Part shown: one piece after another, positions 21,305 to 35,801 of the stretch
How the letters are laid out: every line of letters begins with the position of its first letter
Position numbering within the stretch: the stretch's first letter is position 1
Assembly (NCBI RefSeq): GCF_033807715.1
Contig: NC_084607.1
Coordinates: 1,785,199 to 1,849,198, forward strand
Direction of reading: 5' to 3'
Origin: Cololabis saira
Taxonomy: Eukaryota > Chordata > Actinopteri > Beloniformes > Belonidae
DNA: 64,000 bases
Made by a program: the position numbers and the translations under genes
Notes under the pieces: generated by a model
Told to the model about the DNA's origin: nothing
Seen by the model: only the letters and a program-made list of their open reading frames with translations
Databases searched by the model: none

Positions 21305-24300
21305 AAATGCAGTAACATATATGTCCACTAGAGGGAAATTAAGTACATTTAATGCAGTAATTAATATGTCCACTAGAGGGCAAATAAGTAATTTTAATGC
21401 AGAAATGATTTTGTCCACTAGAGGGCAAATAAGTCGTTTTAATGCAGTAATTAATATGTCCACTAGAGGGCAAAGAAATGCATTTAAATGCAGTAACGTA
21501 TCGGTCCACTAGAAAGCAAATAAATGCAGTAACTTATATGTCCAATAGAGGGCAAATAAGTAATTCTTAAACAGTAATTTATGTGTCCACTAGAGGGCAA
21601 ATAAGTAATTTTAATGTAGTAATTAATAGGTCCACTAGAGAGCAAATGAATGCATTTAAATGCAGTAATATATATGTCTAATAGAGGGCAAATAAATGCA
21701 TTTAAATGCAGTAATTTACGTGTCCATGAGAGGGCAACAAATGCATTTAAATGCAGTAACTTATATGTCCACTAGAGGGCAAATAATTGCATTTAAATGC
21801 AGTAATTCATGTTTCCACTAGAGGGAAAATAAGTAATTTTAGTGCAGTAATTAATATGTCCACTAGAGGGCAAATAAATGCATTTAAATGCAGTAATTTA
21901 CGTGTCCATGAGAGGGCAACAAATGCATTTAAATGCAGTAACTTATATGTCCACTAGAGGGCAAATAATTGCATTTAAATGCAGTAATTCATGTTTCCAC
22001 TAGAGGGAAAATAAGTCATTTTAGTGCAGTAATTAATATGTCCTCTTGAGGGCAAATACATGCATTTAAATGCTGTAATTTTTATGTCAACTAGAGGGCA
22101 AATAAATGCATGTAAATGCAGTAACTTATATGTCCACTAGAGGGAAAATAACCGCATTTAAATGCATTTAAATGCTGAAATTTATATGTACACTAGAGGG
22201 CAAATAGGTAATTATAATGCAGTAATTAATATGTCCACTAGAGGGAAAATAAATGCATTTAAATGAAGTAACATATATGTACACTAGAGGGCAAATAAGT
22301 AATTTTAATGCAGTAATTAATATGTTCACTAGAGTTCAAATAAATGCATGTAAATGCAGTAATTTATGTTTCCACTTAAGGGCAAATACATGCATTTAAA
22401 TGCAGTAATTTATATGCCCAGTAGAGGGCAAATAGATGTATTTAAATGCAGTAATCAATATGTCCACTATAGGGCAAATAAATGCATTTAAATGCAGTAA
22501 TTTACGGGACCACTAGAGGGCAAATAAGTGCATTTAAATGTAGTAATTAATAAGTCATATAGAGGGCAAATAAATGCATTTAAATGCAGTAATTAATAAG
22601 TCATATAGAGAGCAAATAAATGCATTTAAATGCAGTAATTAATATGCCCACTAGAGTGCAAATAAATGCATGTAAATGCAGTAACTTATATGTCCACTAG
22701 AGAGCAAATAAATGCATTTAAATGCAGTAATTAATAAGTCATATAGAGAGCAAATAAATGCATTTAAATGCAGTAATTAATATGCCCACTACAGTGCAAA
22801 TAAATGCATGTAAATGCAGTAACTTATATGTCCACTAGAGGGCAAATAAGTCATTTTAATGCATTAATTGTATGTCCACTGGAGGGCAAATGAATGCATT
22901 TAAATGCAGTAATTAATAAGTCATATAGAGGGCAAATAAATGCATTTAAATGCAGTAATTAATAAGTCATATAGAGGGCAAATAAATACATTTAAATGCA
23001 GTAATTAATAAGTCATCTAGACTGCAAATAAATGCATGTAAACGCAGGAACTTATATGTCCACTAGAGGGCAAATAAATGCAGTTACACGCAGTAAATTA
23101 CGTGGCCACTAGAGGACAAAAAAGTGCATGTAAATGCAGTAACTTATATGTCCACTAGAGGGCAAATAAATGCATTTAAATGCAGTTGAGTGCAGTCATT
23201 TATATGTCCACTAAAGGGAAAATAAGTGCATTTAAATGCACTAAGCTATATGTCCACTAGGGGGCAAATAAGTAATTTTAATGCAGTAATTTATGTGTCC
23301 ACTAGAGGACAAATAAATGCATTTAAAGTCAGTAACTTATATGTCCACTAGAGGGCAAATAAGTGCATTTAAATGCTGTAACTTATATGTCCACTAAAGG
23401 GCAAATAAATGCAGTTACACGCAGTAAATTACGTGGCCACTAGAGGACAAAAAAGTGCATGTAAATGCAGTAACTTATATGTCCACTAGATGTCAAGTAA
23501 ATGCATTTAAATGCATTTAAATGCAGTAATTTCTTTGTCCACTAGGGGGCAAATAAATGCATTTAAATGTAGTAATTTAAATGTCCACTAGAGGGCAAAT
23601 AAATTCATTTAAATATAGTAATTTACGTGACCACTAGAGGGCAAATAAGTGCATTTAAATGCAGTAATTTACGTGAGAACTAGAGGGCAAATAAGTGCAT
23701 GTAAATGCAGTAACTTATATATCCACTAGAGGGCAAGTAAATGCATTTAAATGCAGTAACCTATATGTCCACTAGAGGGCAAATAAATGCATTTAAATGC
23801 ATTTAAATGCAGTTGAGTGCAGTCATTTATATGTCCACTAGAGGACAAATAAATGCATTTAAAGTCAGTAACTTATATGTCCACTAGAGGGCAAATAAGT
23901 GCATTTAAATGCAGTAATTTACGTGAGAACTATAGGGCAAATAAGTGCATGTAAATGCTGTAACTTATATGTCCACTAAAGGGCAAATAAATGCATTTAA
24001 ATGCATTTAAATGCAGTAATTTCTTTGTCCACTAGAGGGCAAATAAATTCATTTAAATGCAGTAATTTACGTGAGAACTAGAGGGAAAATAAGTGCATGT
24101 AAATGCAGTAACTTATATATCCACTAGAGGGCAAATAAATGCATTTAAATGCAGTTGAGTGCAGTCATTTATATGTCCACTAGGGGGCAAATAAGTAATT
24201 TTAATGCAGTAATTTATGTGTCCACTAGAGGACAAATAAATGCATTTAAAATCAGTAATTTAAATGTCCACTAGAGGGCAAATAAATCCATTTAAAGTCA

Positions 24301-25534
24301 GTAATTTAAATATCCACTAGAGGGCAAATAAATGCATTTAAATATAGTAATTTACGTGACCACTAGGGGGCAAATAAGTGCATTTAAATGCAGTAATTTA
24401 CGTGAGAACTAGAGGGCAAATAAGTGCATATAAATGCAGTAACTTATATATCCACTAGTGGGCAAATAAGTAATTTTAATGCAGTGATTTATGTGTCCAC
24501 TAGAGGGCAAATAAAATAATTTGAATGCAGTAACTTATAATTCCACTGGAGGGCAAATAAATGCATTTAAATGCAGTAATTAATAAGTCATATAGAGGGC
24601 AAATAAATGCATTTAAAGTCAGTAATTTAAACGTCCACTAGAGGGCAAATAAATGCATTTACACGCAGTAATTAATATGTCCACTAGAGGGCAAAGAAAT
24701 GCGTTTAAATGCAGTAATTTACGTGACCCCTAGAGGACAAATAAGTGCATGTAAATGCAGTAACTTATATGTCCACTAGAGGGCAAATAAGTCATTTTAA
24801 TGCAGTTATAATGTGTCCACTAGAGGGCAAATGAATGCATTCAAATGTATTTAAATGCAGTAATTTATATGGCCACTAGAGGGCAAATAAATGCATTTAA
24901 ATGCAATAATTTACGTAACCACTAGAGGACAAATAAGTGCATGTAAATGCAGTAACTTATATGTCCACTAGAGGGCAAATAAGTAATTTTAATGCATTTA
25001 AAGTCAGTAATTTAAATGGCCACTAGAGGGCAAATAAATGCATTTAAAGTCTGTAATTTAAATGTCCACTAGAGGGCAAATAAATGCATTTAAATGTAGT
25101 AATTTACGTGACCACTAGAGGGCAAATAAGTGCATTTAAATGCAGTAATTTACGTGAGAACTAGAGGGCAAATAAGTGCATGTAAATGCAGTAACTTATA
25201 TATCCACTAGTGGGCAAATAAGTCATTTTAATGCAGTGATTTATGTGTCCACTAGAGGGCAAATAAAATAATTTGAATGCAGTAACTTATAATTCCACTG
25301 GAGGGCAAATAAATGCATTTAAATGCAGTAATTAATAAGTCATATAGAGGGCAAATAAATGCATTTAAATGCATATAAATGCAGTAATTTATATGTCCAC
25401 TACAGGGCAAATAAATGCATTTAAAGTCAGTAATTTAAACGTCCACTAGAGGGCAAATAAATGCATTTACACGCAGTAATTTAAATATCCACTAGAGGGC
25501 AAATTAGTCATTTTAATGCAGTAACTTATATGTC

Positions 25535-27049
<1,515 letters not shown>

Positions 27050-27056
<7 letters not shown>

Positions 27057-30000
27057 GTCAAGTAAATGCATTTAAATGCAGTAATTGATACGTACACTAG
27101 AGGGCAAAGAAATGCATTTAAATGCAGTAATTCATGTATGCACTAGAGGGCAAATAAGTCATTTAAATGCAGTAACTTATATGTCCACTAGAGGGCAAAT
27201 AAATGCATTTAAATGCATTTAAATGCAGTAATTTCTTTGTCCACTAGAGGGCAAATATGTGCATTTAAATGCATTTAAATGCAGTTGAGTGCAGTCATTT
27301 ATATGTCCACTAGAGGGCAAATAAATGCACTTAAAGTAAATAATGTAAATGTCCACTAGAGGGCAAATACATGTATTTAAATGCAGTAATTAATATCTCC
27401 ACTAGAGGGCAAAGGAATGCATTTAAATGCAGTAACCTATATGTCCACTAGAGGGCAAATAAATGCATTTAAATGCAGTAATTAATATGTCCATTAGAGG
27501 ACAAATAAATGCATTTAAAGTCAGTAATTTAAATGTTCACTAGAGGGGAAATAAATTCATTTAAATGTAGTAATTTACGTGACCACTAGAGGGCAAATAA
27601 GTGCATTTAAATGCAGTAATTTACGTGAGAACTAGAGGGCAAATAAGTGCATGTAAATGCAGTAACTTATATGTCCACTAGAGGGCAAGAAAATTAATTT
27701 AAAAGCAGTAACCTATATGTCCACTAGAGGGCAAATAAAGGCACTTAAAGTAAATTATTTAAATGTCCACTAGAGGGCAAATATGTATTTAAATGCAGTA
27801 ATTAATATGTACACTAGTGGGCAAATAAGTAATTTTAATGCAGTAATTTATGTGTCCACTAGAGGGCAAACAAAATAATTTGAATGCAGTAACTTATATT
27901 TCCACTAGAGTGCAAATTAATACATTTAAATGCAATAATCGATATGTCCACTAGAGGGCAAATAAATGCATTTAAACGCAGTAATTTACGTGACCATTAG
28001 AGGACAAATAAGTGCATGTAAATGCAGTAACTTATATGTCCACTAGAGGGCAAATAAGTAATTTTAATGCATTTAAAGTCAGTAATTTAAATGGCCACTA
28101 GAGGGCAAATAAATGCATTTAAAGTCTGTAATTTAAATGTCCACTAGAGGGCAAATAAATGCATTTAAATGTAGTAATTTACGTGACCACTAGAGGGCAA
28201 ATAAGTGCATTTAAATGCAGTAATTTACGTGAGAACTAGAGGGCAAATAAGTGCATGTAAATGCAGTAACTTATATATCCACTAGTGGGCAAATAAGTAA
28301 TTTTAATGCAGTGATTTATGTGTCCACTAGAGGGCAAATAAAATAATTTGAATGCAGTAACTTATAATTCCACTGGAGGGCAAATAAATGCATTTAAATG
28401 CAGTAATTAATAAGTCATATAGAGGGCAAATAAATGCATTTAAATGCATATAAATGCAGTAATTTATATGTCCACTACAGGGCAAATAAATGCATTTAAA
28501 GTCAGTAATTTAAACGTCCACTAGAGGGCAAATAAATGCATTTACACGCAGTAATTTAAATATCCACTAGAGGGCAAATTAGTCATTTTAATGCAGTAAC
28601 TTATATGTCCACTAGATGTCAAGTAAATGCATTTAAATGCAGTAATTGATACGTACACTAGAGGGCAAAGAAATGCATTTAAATGCAGTAATTCATGTAT
28701 GCACTAGAGGGCAAATAAGTCATTTAAATGCAGTAACTTATATGTCCACTAGAGGGCAAATAAATGCATTTAAATGCATTTAAATGCAGTAATTTCTTTG
28801 TCCACTAGAGGGCAAATATGTGCATTTAAATGCATTTAAATGCAGTTGAGTGCAGTCATTTATATGTCCACTAGAGGGCAAATAAATGCACTTAAAGTAA
28901 ATAATGTAAATGTCCACTAGAGGGCAAATACATGTATTTAAATGCAGTAATTAATATCTCCACTAGAGGGCAAAGGAATGCATTTAAATGCAGTAACCTA
29001 TATGTCCACTAGAGGGCAAATAAATGCATTTAAATGCAGTAATTAATATGTCCATTAGAGGACAAATAAATGCATTTAAAGTCAGTAATTTAAATGTTCA
29101 CTAGAGGGGAAATAAATTCATTTAAATGTAGTAATTTACGTGACCACTAGAGGGCAAATAAGTGCATTTAAATGCAGTAATTTACGTGAGAACTAGAGGG
29201 CAAATAAGTGCATGTAAATGCAGTAACTTATATGTCCACTAGAGGGCAAGAAAATTAATTTAAAAGCAGTAACCTATATGTCCACTAGAGGGCAAATAAA
29301 GGCACTTAAAGTAAATTATTTAAATGTCCACTAGAGGGCAAATATGTATTTAAATGCAGTAATTAATATGTACACTAGTGGGCAAATAAGTAATTTTAAT
29401 GCAGTAATTTATGTGTCCACTAGAGGGCAAACAAAATAATTTGAATGCAGTAACTTATATTTCCACTAGAGTGCAAATTAATACATTTAAATGCAATAAT
29501 CGATATGTCCACTAGAGGGCAAATAAATGCATTTAAACGCAGTAATTTACGTGACCATTAGAGGACAAATAAGTGCATGTAAATGCAGTAACTTATATGT
29601 CCACTAGAGGGCAAATAAGTAATTTTAATGCATTTAAAGTCAGTAATTTAAATGGCCACTAGAGGGCAAATAAATGCATTTAAAGTCTGTAATTTAAATG
29701 TCCACTAGAGGGCAAATAAATGCATTTAAATGTAGTAATTTACGTGACCACTAGAGGGCAAATAAGTGCATTTAAATGCAGTAATTTACGTGAGAACTAG
29801 AGGGCAAATAAGTGCATGTAAATGCAGTAACTTATATATCCACTAGTGGGCAAATAAGTAATTTTAATGCAGTGATTTATGTGTCCACTAGAGGGCAAAT
29901 AAAATAATTTGAATGCAGTAACTTATAATTCCACTGGAGGGCAAATAAATGCATTTAAATGCAGTAATTAATAAGTCATATAGAGGGCAAATAAATGCAT

Positions 30001-31100
30001 TTAAATGCATATAAATGCAGTAATTTATATGTCCACTACAGGGCAAATAAATGCATTTAAAGTCAGTAATTTAAACGTCCACTAGAGGGCAAATAAATGC
30101 ATTTACACGCAGTAATTTAAATATACACTAGAGGGCAAATTAGTCATTTTAATGCAGTAACTTATATGTCCACTAGATGTCAAGTAAATGCATTTAAATG
30201 CAGTAATTCATGTATGCACTAGAGGGCAAATAAGTCATTTAAATGCAGTAACTTATATGTCCACTAGAGGGCAAATAAATGCATTTAAATGCATTTAAAT
30301 GCAGTAATTTCTTTGTCCACTAGAGGGCAAATATGTGCATTTAAATGCATTTAAATGCAGTTGAGTGCAGTCATTTATATGTCCACTAGAGGGCAAATAA
30401 ATGCACTTAAAGTAAATAATGTAAATGTCCACTAGAGGGCAAATACATGTATTTAAATGCAGTAATTAATATCTCCACTAGAGGGCAAAGGAATGCATTT
30501 AAATGCAGTAACCTATATGTCCACTAGAGGGCAAATAAATGCATTTAAATGCAGTAATTAATATGTCCATTAGAGGACAAATAAATGCATTTAAAGTCAG
30601 TAATTTAAATGTTCACTAGAGGGGAAATAAATTCATTTAAATGTAGTAATTTACGTGACCACTAGAGGGCAAATAAGTGCATGTAAATGCAGTAACTTAT
30701 ATGTCCACTAGAGGGCAAGAAAATTTATTTAAAAGCAGTAACCTATATGTCCACTAGAGGGCAAATAAATGCACTTAAAGTAAATCATTTAAATGTCCAC
30801 TAGAGGGCAAATACATGTATTTAAATGCAGTAATTAATATTTACACTAGTGGGCAAATAAGAAATTTTAATGCAGTAATTTATGTGTCCACTAGAGGGCA
30901 AACAAAATAATTTGAATGCAGTACCTTATATTTCCACTAGAGTGCAAATTAATACATTTAAATGCAGTAATCGATATGTCCACTAGAGGGCAAATAAATG
31001 CATTTAAACGCAGTAATTTATGTGACCATTAGAGGACAAATAAGTGCATGTAAATGCAGTAACTTATATGTCCACTAGAGTGCAAATAAGTCATTTTAAT
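27050..31100. repeat. 1561-bp higher-order repeat units within the satellite
   Basis: The marker ACTAGATGTCAAGTAAATGC lies at 27050, 28611 and 30172, exactly 1561 bp apart. The intervening sequences are nearly identical, including shared odd monomers (CAAGAAAATTAATTTAAAAG, TACATGTATTTAAATGCAG). The third copy begins to diverge and has small deletions. A further copy of the right part lies at about 24950-25542, left of the hAT insertion. Confidence 0.9.
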
Positions 31101-31392
31101 GCAGTAATAATGTGTCCACTAGAGGGCAAATAAATGCATCTAAATGCATTTAAATGCAGTAATTTCTATGTCCACTAGAGGGCAAATAAATGCATTTAAA
31201 TTCAGTAATTTAATTGTCCACTAGAGGGTAAATAAATGCATTTAAATGCATTTAAATGCAGTAATTAATATGACCACTAGAGGGCAAATAAATGCATTTA
31301 AATTCAGTAATTTAAATGTCCACTAGAGGGCAAATAAATGCATTTACATGCATTAATTTATGTTACCACTAGAGGGCAAATAAATGCATTAG

Positions 31393-31548
31393 GTTAAAAG
31401 TTCCGTTTTTTACAACCTGGACCTTATTTCTCACCCAGAAAAGTTTGGTGTCATTTGGAGTCCAAATGACACCAAACTTTTCTGGGTGAATATACGACCA
31501 TAAAAAATGCCAGAAATAAGGTCCAGGTTGTAAAAAACGGAACTTTCC
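31393..31548. mobile_element. Hairpin MITE inside the satellite
   Basis: Two arms starting AGTTCCGTTTTTTACAACCT and ending in its reverse complement meet at a central GGAGTCC. The arms pair over about 70 bp with an unpaired segment (ATACGACCATAAAAAATGCC) on the right. It interrupts a satellite monomer. The target duplication is unclear. Confidence 0.85.
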
Positions 31549-32113
31549 CTTTAAATGCAGTAATTAATATGTCCACTAGAGGGGCAAATAAGTCATTTTA
31601 ATGCAGTAACTTATATGTCCACTAGATGTCAAGTAAATGCATTTAAATGCAGTAATTGATACGTACACTAGAGGGCAAAGAAATGCATTTAAATGCAGTA
31701 ATTTATGTATCGACTAGAGGGCAAATAAGTCATTTTAATGCAGTAACTTATATGTCCACTAGAGGGAAAATAAGTGCATTTAAATGCAGTAATTTACGTG
31801 ACCACTAGAGGGCAAATAAGTGCATGTAAATGCAGTAACTTATATATCCACAAGAGGGCAAATCAGTATAATTTTAATGCAGTAACTTATATGTCCACTA
31901 GAGGTCACGTAAATGCATTTAAATGCATTTAAATGCAGTTGAGTGCAGTAATTTATATGTCCACTAGAGGGCAAATACATGTTTTTAAATGCATTTAAAT
32001 GCAGTTGAGTGCAGTAATTTATGTGTCCACTAGAGGGCAAATAAATGCATTTAAAGTCAGTAAGTTAAATGTCCGCTACTACTGGGCCGTGAAATGGCTT
32101 GTGTTCCGATCAT

Positions 32114-32730
32114 AATTAGGGCTGCAACGATTCGTCGACGTTGTCGACAAAAAGCGATAATCAAAATTGTCGGCAATTGTCACCAGATGTTTTTTTCACA
32201 ATGGAGTGAGGCATCTCACTTCACTTTAACTCATACAATCTCTGCCGAGAGCCGCGCAGCACCACAGCTCAGCGCAACTTTTTTTTTTTTTTTTTTTGCG
32301 TCTCAGTGCAGCTGCGGGTAACAAAACTTCAAAAGTTCGGGAGTATTTTAGCCTGGATACGGCGAATAAAAAGAAGACTTGCAAGGTTTGCAAAGGAGAC
32401 CTTGCTTATCACGGGAGCACGTTTGTAATGCATGAGCATTTGAAGAGAAAAAGCACCTCGGACCGTTGAACGAAACGGACTCGGCTTGGTAAGATATTAA
32501 GCGTATTTTGGCTTTAAAAGAGAGCTTAAACGTTATGCCTGACTGTGCCTGACAAAAGTATTTTAAATTAAATGCATGCAGTCCGAAGATGAGAGCCACC
32601 ATGGACCCCTTTCTGCAAAAGAAGCAGATGTGTTCCCCGCACCGGACGACTGCGCTCACTGATCAATACTGCAGATGCTGATCTGTGATATGAGGCTCTC
32701 CATGGTTGATGCTGACGGGCAGAGCCGCCG
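32114..32730 (+). pseudogene. hAT transposon 5' fragment with BED zinc finger
   Basis: The segment starts TAGGGCTGCAACGATTCGTC, a known style of hAT terminus in fish. At 32323-32469 a frame reads KTSKVREYFSLDTANKKKTC, then KVCKGDLAYHG and MHEHLKRK, a BED zinc finger (C-x2-C...H-x-H pattern) as in hAT transposases. A GTAAGA donor-like site follows at about 32490. At 32675-32722 the next domain appears as MLICDMRLSMVDADG, preceded by a one-base deletion. The catalytic part is absent and no matching right terminus is present. Confidence 0.75.
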
Positions 32731-32954
32731 CAAGGAGTGTGCGAACCGCGCGACCGCACGGGTCCTCGCGCCCCAAGGGGCCTCGCGCTGTGGGCCGTTT
32801 TTTTTTTTTTGTTTTGTTTTTTTTCCCCTTATAAATATCACTGAAGGCTATAATTACGATAAAATGTGCATTGTGCGGCCAGTGTAGGCTGATTCTTACT
32901 TTACAACTGTCCTGAACGCATCAGAGCTGTGAGCCAACGCTGATTGTCTGTAAA

Positions 32955-33096
32955 GCCTGGTTTATGGTTCTGCGTTAAATCGACGCAGAGCATACGCCGT
33001 AGGGTACGCGGCGACACGCACCGTACGTGCGCATCGCCGCTTACACTACGCCGTAGGCGCTGCGTTGGTGTAACACGGAACCATAAATCAGCCTTA
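32955..33096. mobile_element. Palindromic MITE (family A), full copy
   Basis: It opens with TGGTTTATGGTTCTGCGTTA and closes with the inverse ('GGAACCATAAATCAGCCTTAA'-type end). The arms also pair in the middle through CTACGCCGTAGG. Other copies are at 40711, 43397, 51447, 53945, 60806 and 62218. Confidence 0.85.
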
Positions 33097-33535
33097 ACAG
33101 TTGCAGCAATTTGCCGACTCGGCAAATTTGCGGCCATGAAGGAGACGAGCTAAACTTTAAAAGAGGACTAAGCATGTACAAAGTTTTGAATGTTACCCCG
33201 TTTTCCACGTTACCTGGATTATTTTGGGTTATGGAAGAGTCAACTATGGTCAGTGTAACCTGCATAAATAATTTCTTTATCAGAATGTTGTGGTAGCTTT
33301 GACCACCTGCCTATTTTAATGTGCTTGTGTTGTTTTCAACTAGACCGCCGAGTCTATTCTCTATTATAGAGCTCAGAAATTATGTTAATAGACCGCTGTG
33401 TCTATATCTATCTAAATAGATTGTGTAATTTTAGACCAGTTATGTTTTTTTTTGTATTTAAGCTGTATCAAAGATGGAACTGAGTCAGTCCGTGACTATC
33501 TGAGTTTTCAGCGCCATGTGATTGACAGCTGTCAG

Positions 33536-33588
<53 letters not shown>

Positions 33589-34555
33589 CTTCTGAACAAG
33601 TTTGTGACTTTACTACTTTCTGCAGCATAGTCCTATAGGCTTGGCTCAATAAAAGTGAGAATAAATGTTGTTTGATGGGTGGGATGAGGTGTTGTTGAAC
33701 ATTAAAATGACTATCATAAGGGCCCATCGAGAATACTCCGCCCCCTCTGTACTGAGACCCGCGCTCCGCTACTGCAGGGGAAGGTATCCAGTATTTTGCT
33801 AATTGGAGAGTTAAAATTGCGCATATAGACACCCGATATGACCCGAAAAACCCCAAAATTTGGGCCCCCCCCGGCCATTTCGCACAGGGCCTCACAAATA
33901 TCCCAGACGGCTCTGGTGACGGGTTTCAACAAATGATACCAGTTCAACCCAGAGAACGTCCTGCCATCCAGAACCCATTTTACCCACTTGATGGAGAAAA
34001 AATACGCGAGACGTTTTTTTTATTTTATCATTTCTTTTTTATATCACACAATTGCCTGTCCTTAAAAAATGAAAAACAATGGACAGAGGTTTATTTATTT
34101 ATGGATTTATGTCTATACTGACTGATCACTGTGCCTGTCCTTGGTTTTTTTGTATGAACAGCAGCAAAGTTGAATAAAATATCTATTTTTCATTGAAGTA
34201 CCATCTTTCTCGTGTTTATTATAATTTGCCACATAATTAAAGCAACCTCATACTAAATTTAAGAAAACAATTTTTGCATTTTTTTGTCATATAATTTCAC
34301 ACGGACAATAAGTTCTGGTACCCGACCGGATTGAAAAGCGCAATGCACAGGTGCTGTATGCACACTGTTTTCCCTAACAGTTGTACTGGCTCATAATTTA
34401 TAAGTTTGTAACACTCAAAAGTCGGTATGCAGTTGACTGAACTAAAAAGTTTTGAGCTCTGTAAAGACTTATGCCACTTTAATGGGACAGGGCTCAATAT
34501 TTTATAGTTAATTTGTTTGCAGCACTCAAAAGTTTTAGGAATCGCACAGGAGCGT
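33097..34555. other. No gene recognised; (TG)n tract at 33539-33587
   Basis: This is AT-rich intergenic sequence within the transposon nest. A clean TG run is at 33539-33587. The block at 33690-33960 includes a C-run (33867-33874) but shows no coding resemblance. I see no other feature. Confidence 0.5.
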
Positions 34556-34750
34556 CATGACGTCACGACGTCGTGGTGGGCGGGGTCTCATCTCACCTTA
34601 TCTCACCTCGGCAAAGCTCATTCGGCCCCATTTTGAATTCGTCTTCCTGCGGAGCGGATTCAGCAGACTTTCAAACCACCACCACTACCTGTTTTTTTTT
34701 TTTTGCCTCATTTTCTTCAGCGCTGTTTATCATCTGCCCTGATTCGGTAA
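34556..34750 (+). promoter_or_regulatory. Putative promoter and non-coding first exon of a hAT transposase gene
   Basis: A cAMP-response-element-like TGACGTCA (34558-34565) is followed by pyrimidine-rich leader sequence and a splice-donor-like GTAAGT (34747-34752). A matching acceptor (TGTGTGCAG, ending about 35778) lies just before the transposase ATG at 35802. The intron between them would be about 1 kb and holds a MITE. This exon model is an inference from splice signals. Confidence 0.4.
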
Positions 34751-35169
34751 GTAAAACTTTTCATGTTTTGTTTCTGCATGTCTTTATCTGATACAATCAG
34801 AAATCTGAACTCTTTGCTGCATGTAAACATACTGGTCAGTACAAACTCACAGCCGAGATCATTATTTCCTCCATATAGTAGTTAGTTAGGTTATATTTAT
34901 TACGGTGTTCGGAGTAACCACCATAGCCAACCCGTCGTGTTTATGTGTGTTTTAACAATGCTTAGCCCAAATCTGAGTGTGTTAGCATCATGCTAACCGC
35001 CGGGTTAGCACCACGTGGCCTGTGTACGTATTACTTTGGAGGCTCAAGTGTTCTCTCCAGAGCCTTTTAGCAGCTACAGGTACTTATTACAATAAGTGTT
35101 AGCGTCACACAGTCAATATTTTACGTTGTCGAGTAGTTGGGAAGTCGTACACATCTTCTCTACTTGTTG

Positions 35170-35517
35170 TTAAAGGAGCTTGAGGCCGGATTGAGGCAGA
35201 ATTTATGAAAAAAATTTGTATATGTTTTAAGTTTTCTAGTAATAATAACAGATGAAGCGTTCCAAACCCAAAAGAATGTTTCCTCTAGTGTATCTCTCCG
35301 TTGCCTTGAACAGGCTGTGTGCTGCAAAATGTGCTGCAATTCGGTCCCGAATTTCCCGCGCTGTCCTGCGGATGTAACGTCACATGACGCTGCATCCGCG
35401 TTCTCCCCGTTCTCCCGTGCCGGCTTCACTGTTGGCTGCAGTACCCCTGACGGCCGTCGTGGCGAAGGGTGGCGCTAGAGAGTCTAATTTCTTAAAAGGA
35501 GCCTCATGCTCCTTTAA
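35170..35517. mobile_element. piggyBac-type MITE with TTAA duplication
   Basis: The body is 35174-35513, starting AGGAGCTTGAGGC and ending GCCTCATGCTCCT (12 of 13 positions inverted). TTAA is present on each side (35170-35173 and 35514-35517). There is no transposase. Confidence 0.82.
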
Positions 35518-35801
35518 GTGGAAGTCAACCGGAGGTGGCTCTTTGTTGAAATGGTTACAGCCCCACCTAGCATCACGGAATCAGCCATGCTCTTTATCTG
35601 ATCTCTGAACAGCATGTAAACTCTGCAGCATGTAAACACTGCAACTGGGAATGCAGATTTGTTGTAAAATAGTTTAACCCATAATCCAATCCGATCTTTC
35701 TGCATGTTGTAATCTGATACTATCAGAAATCTGATCTCTTTGCTGCATGTAAACGTACTTGTGTCTATGTGTGTGCAGGTTAGGTACAGTCAGCTGCAGA
35801 G

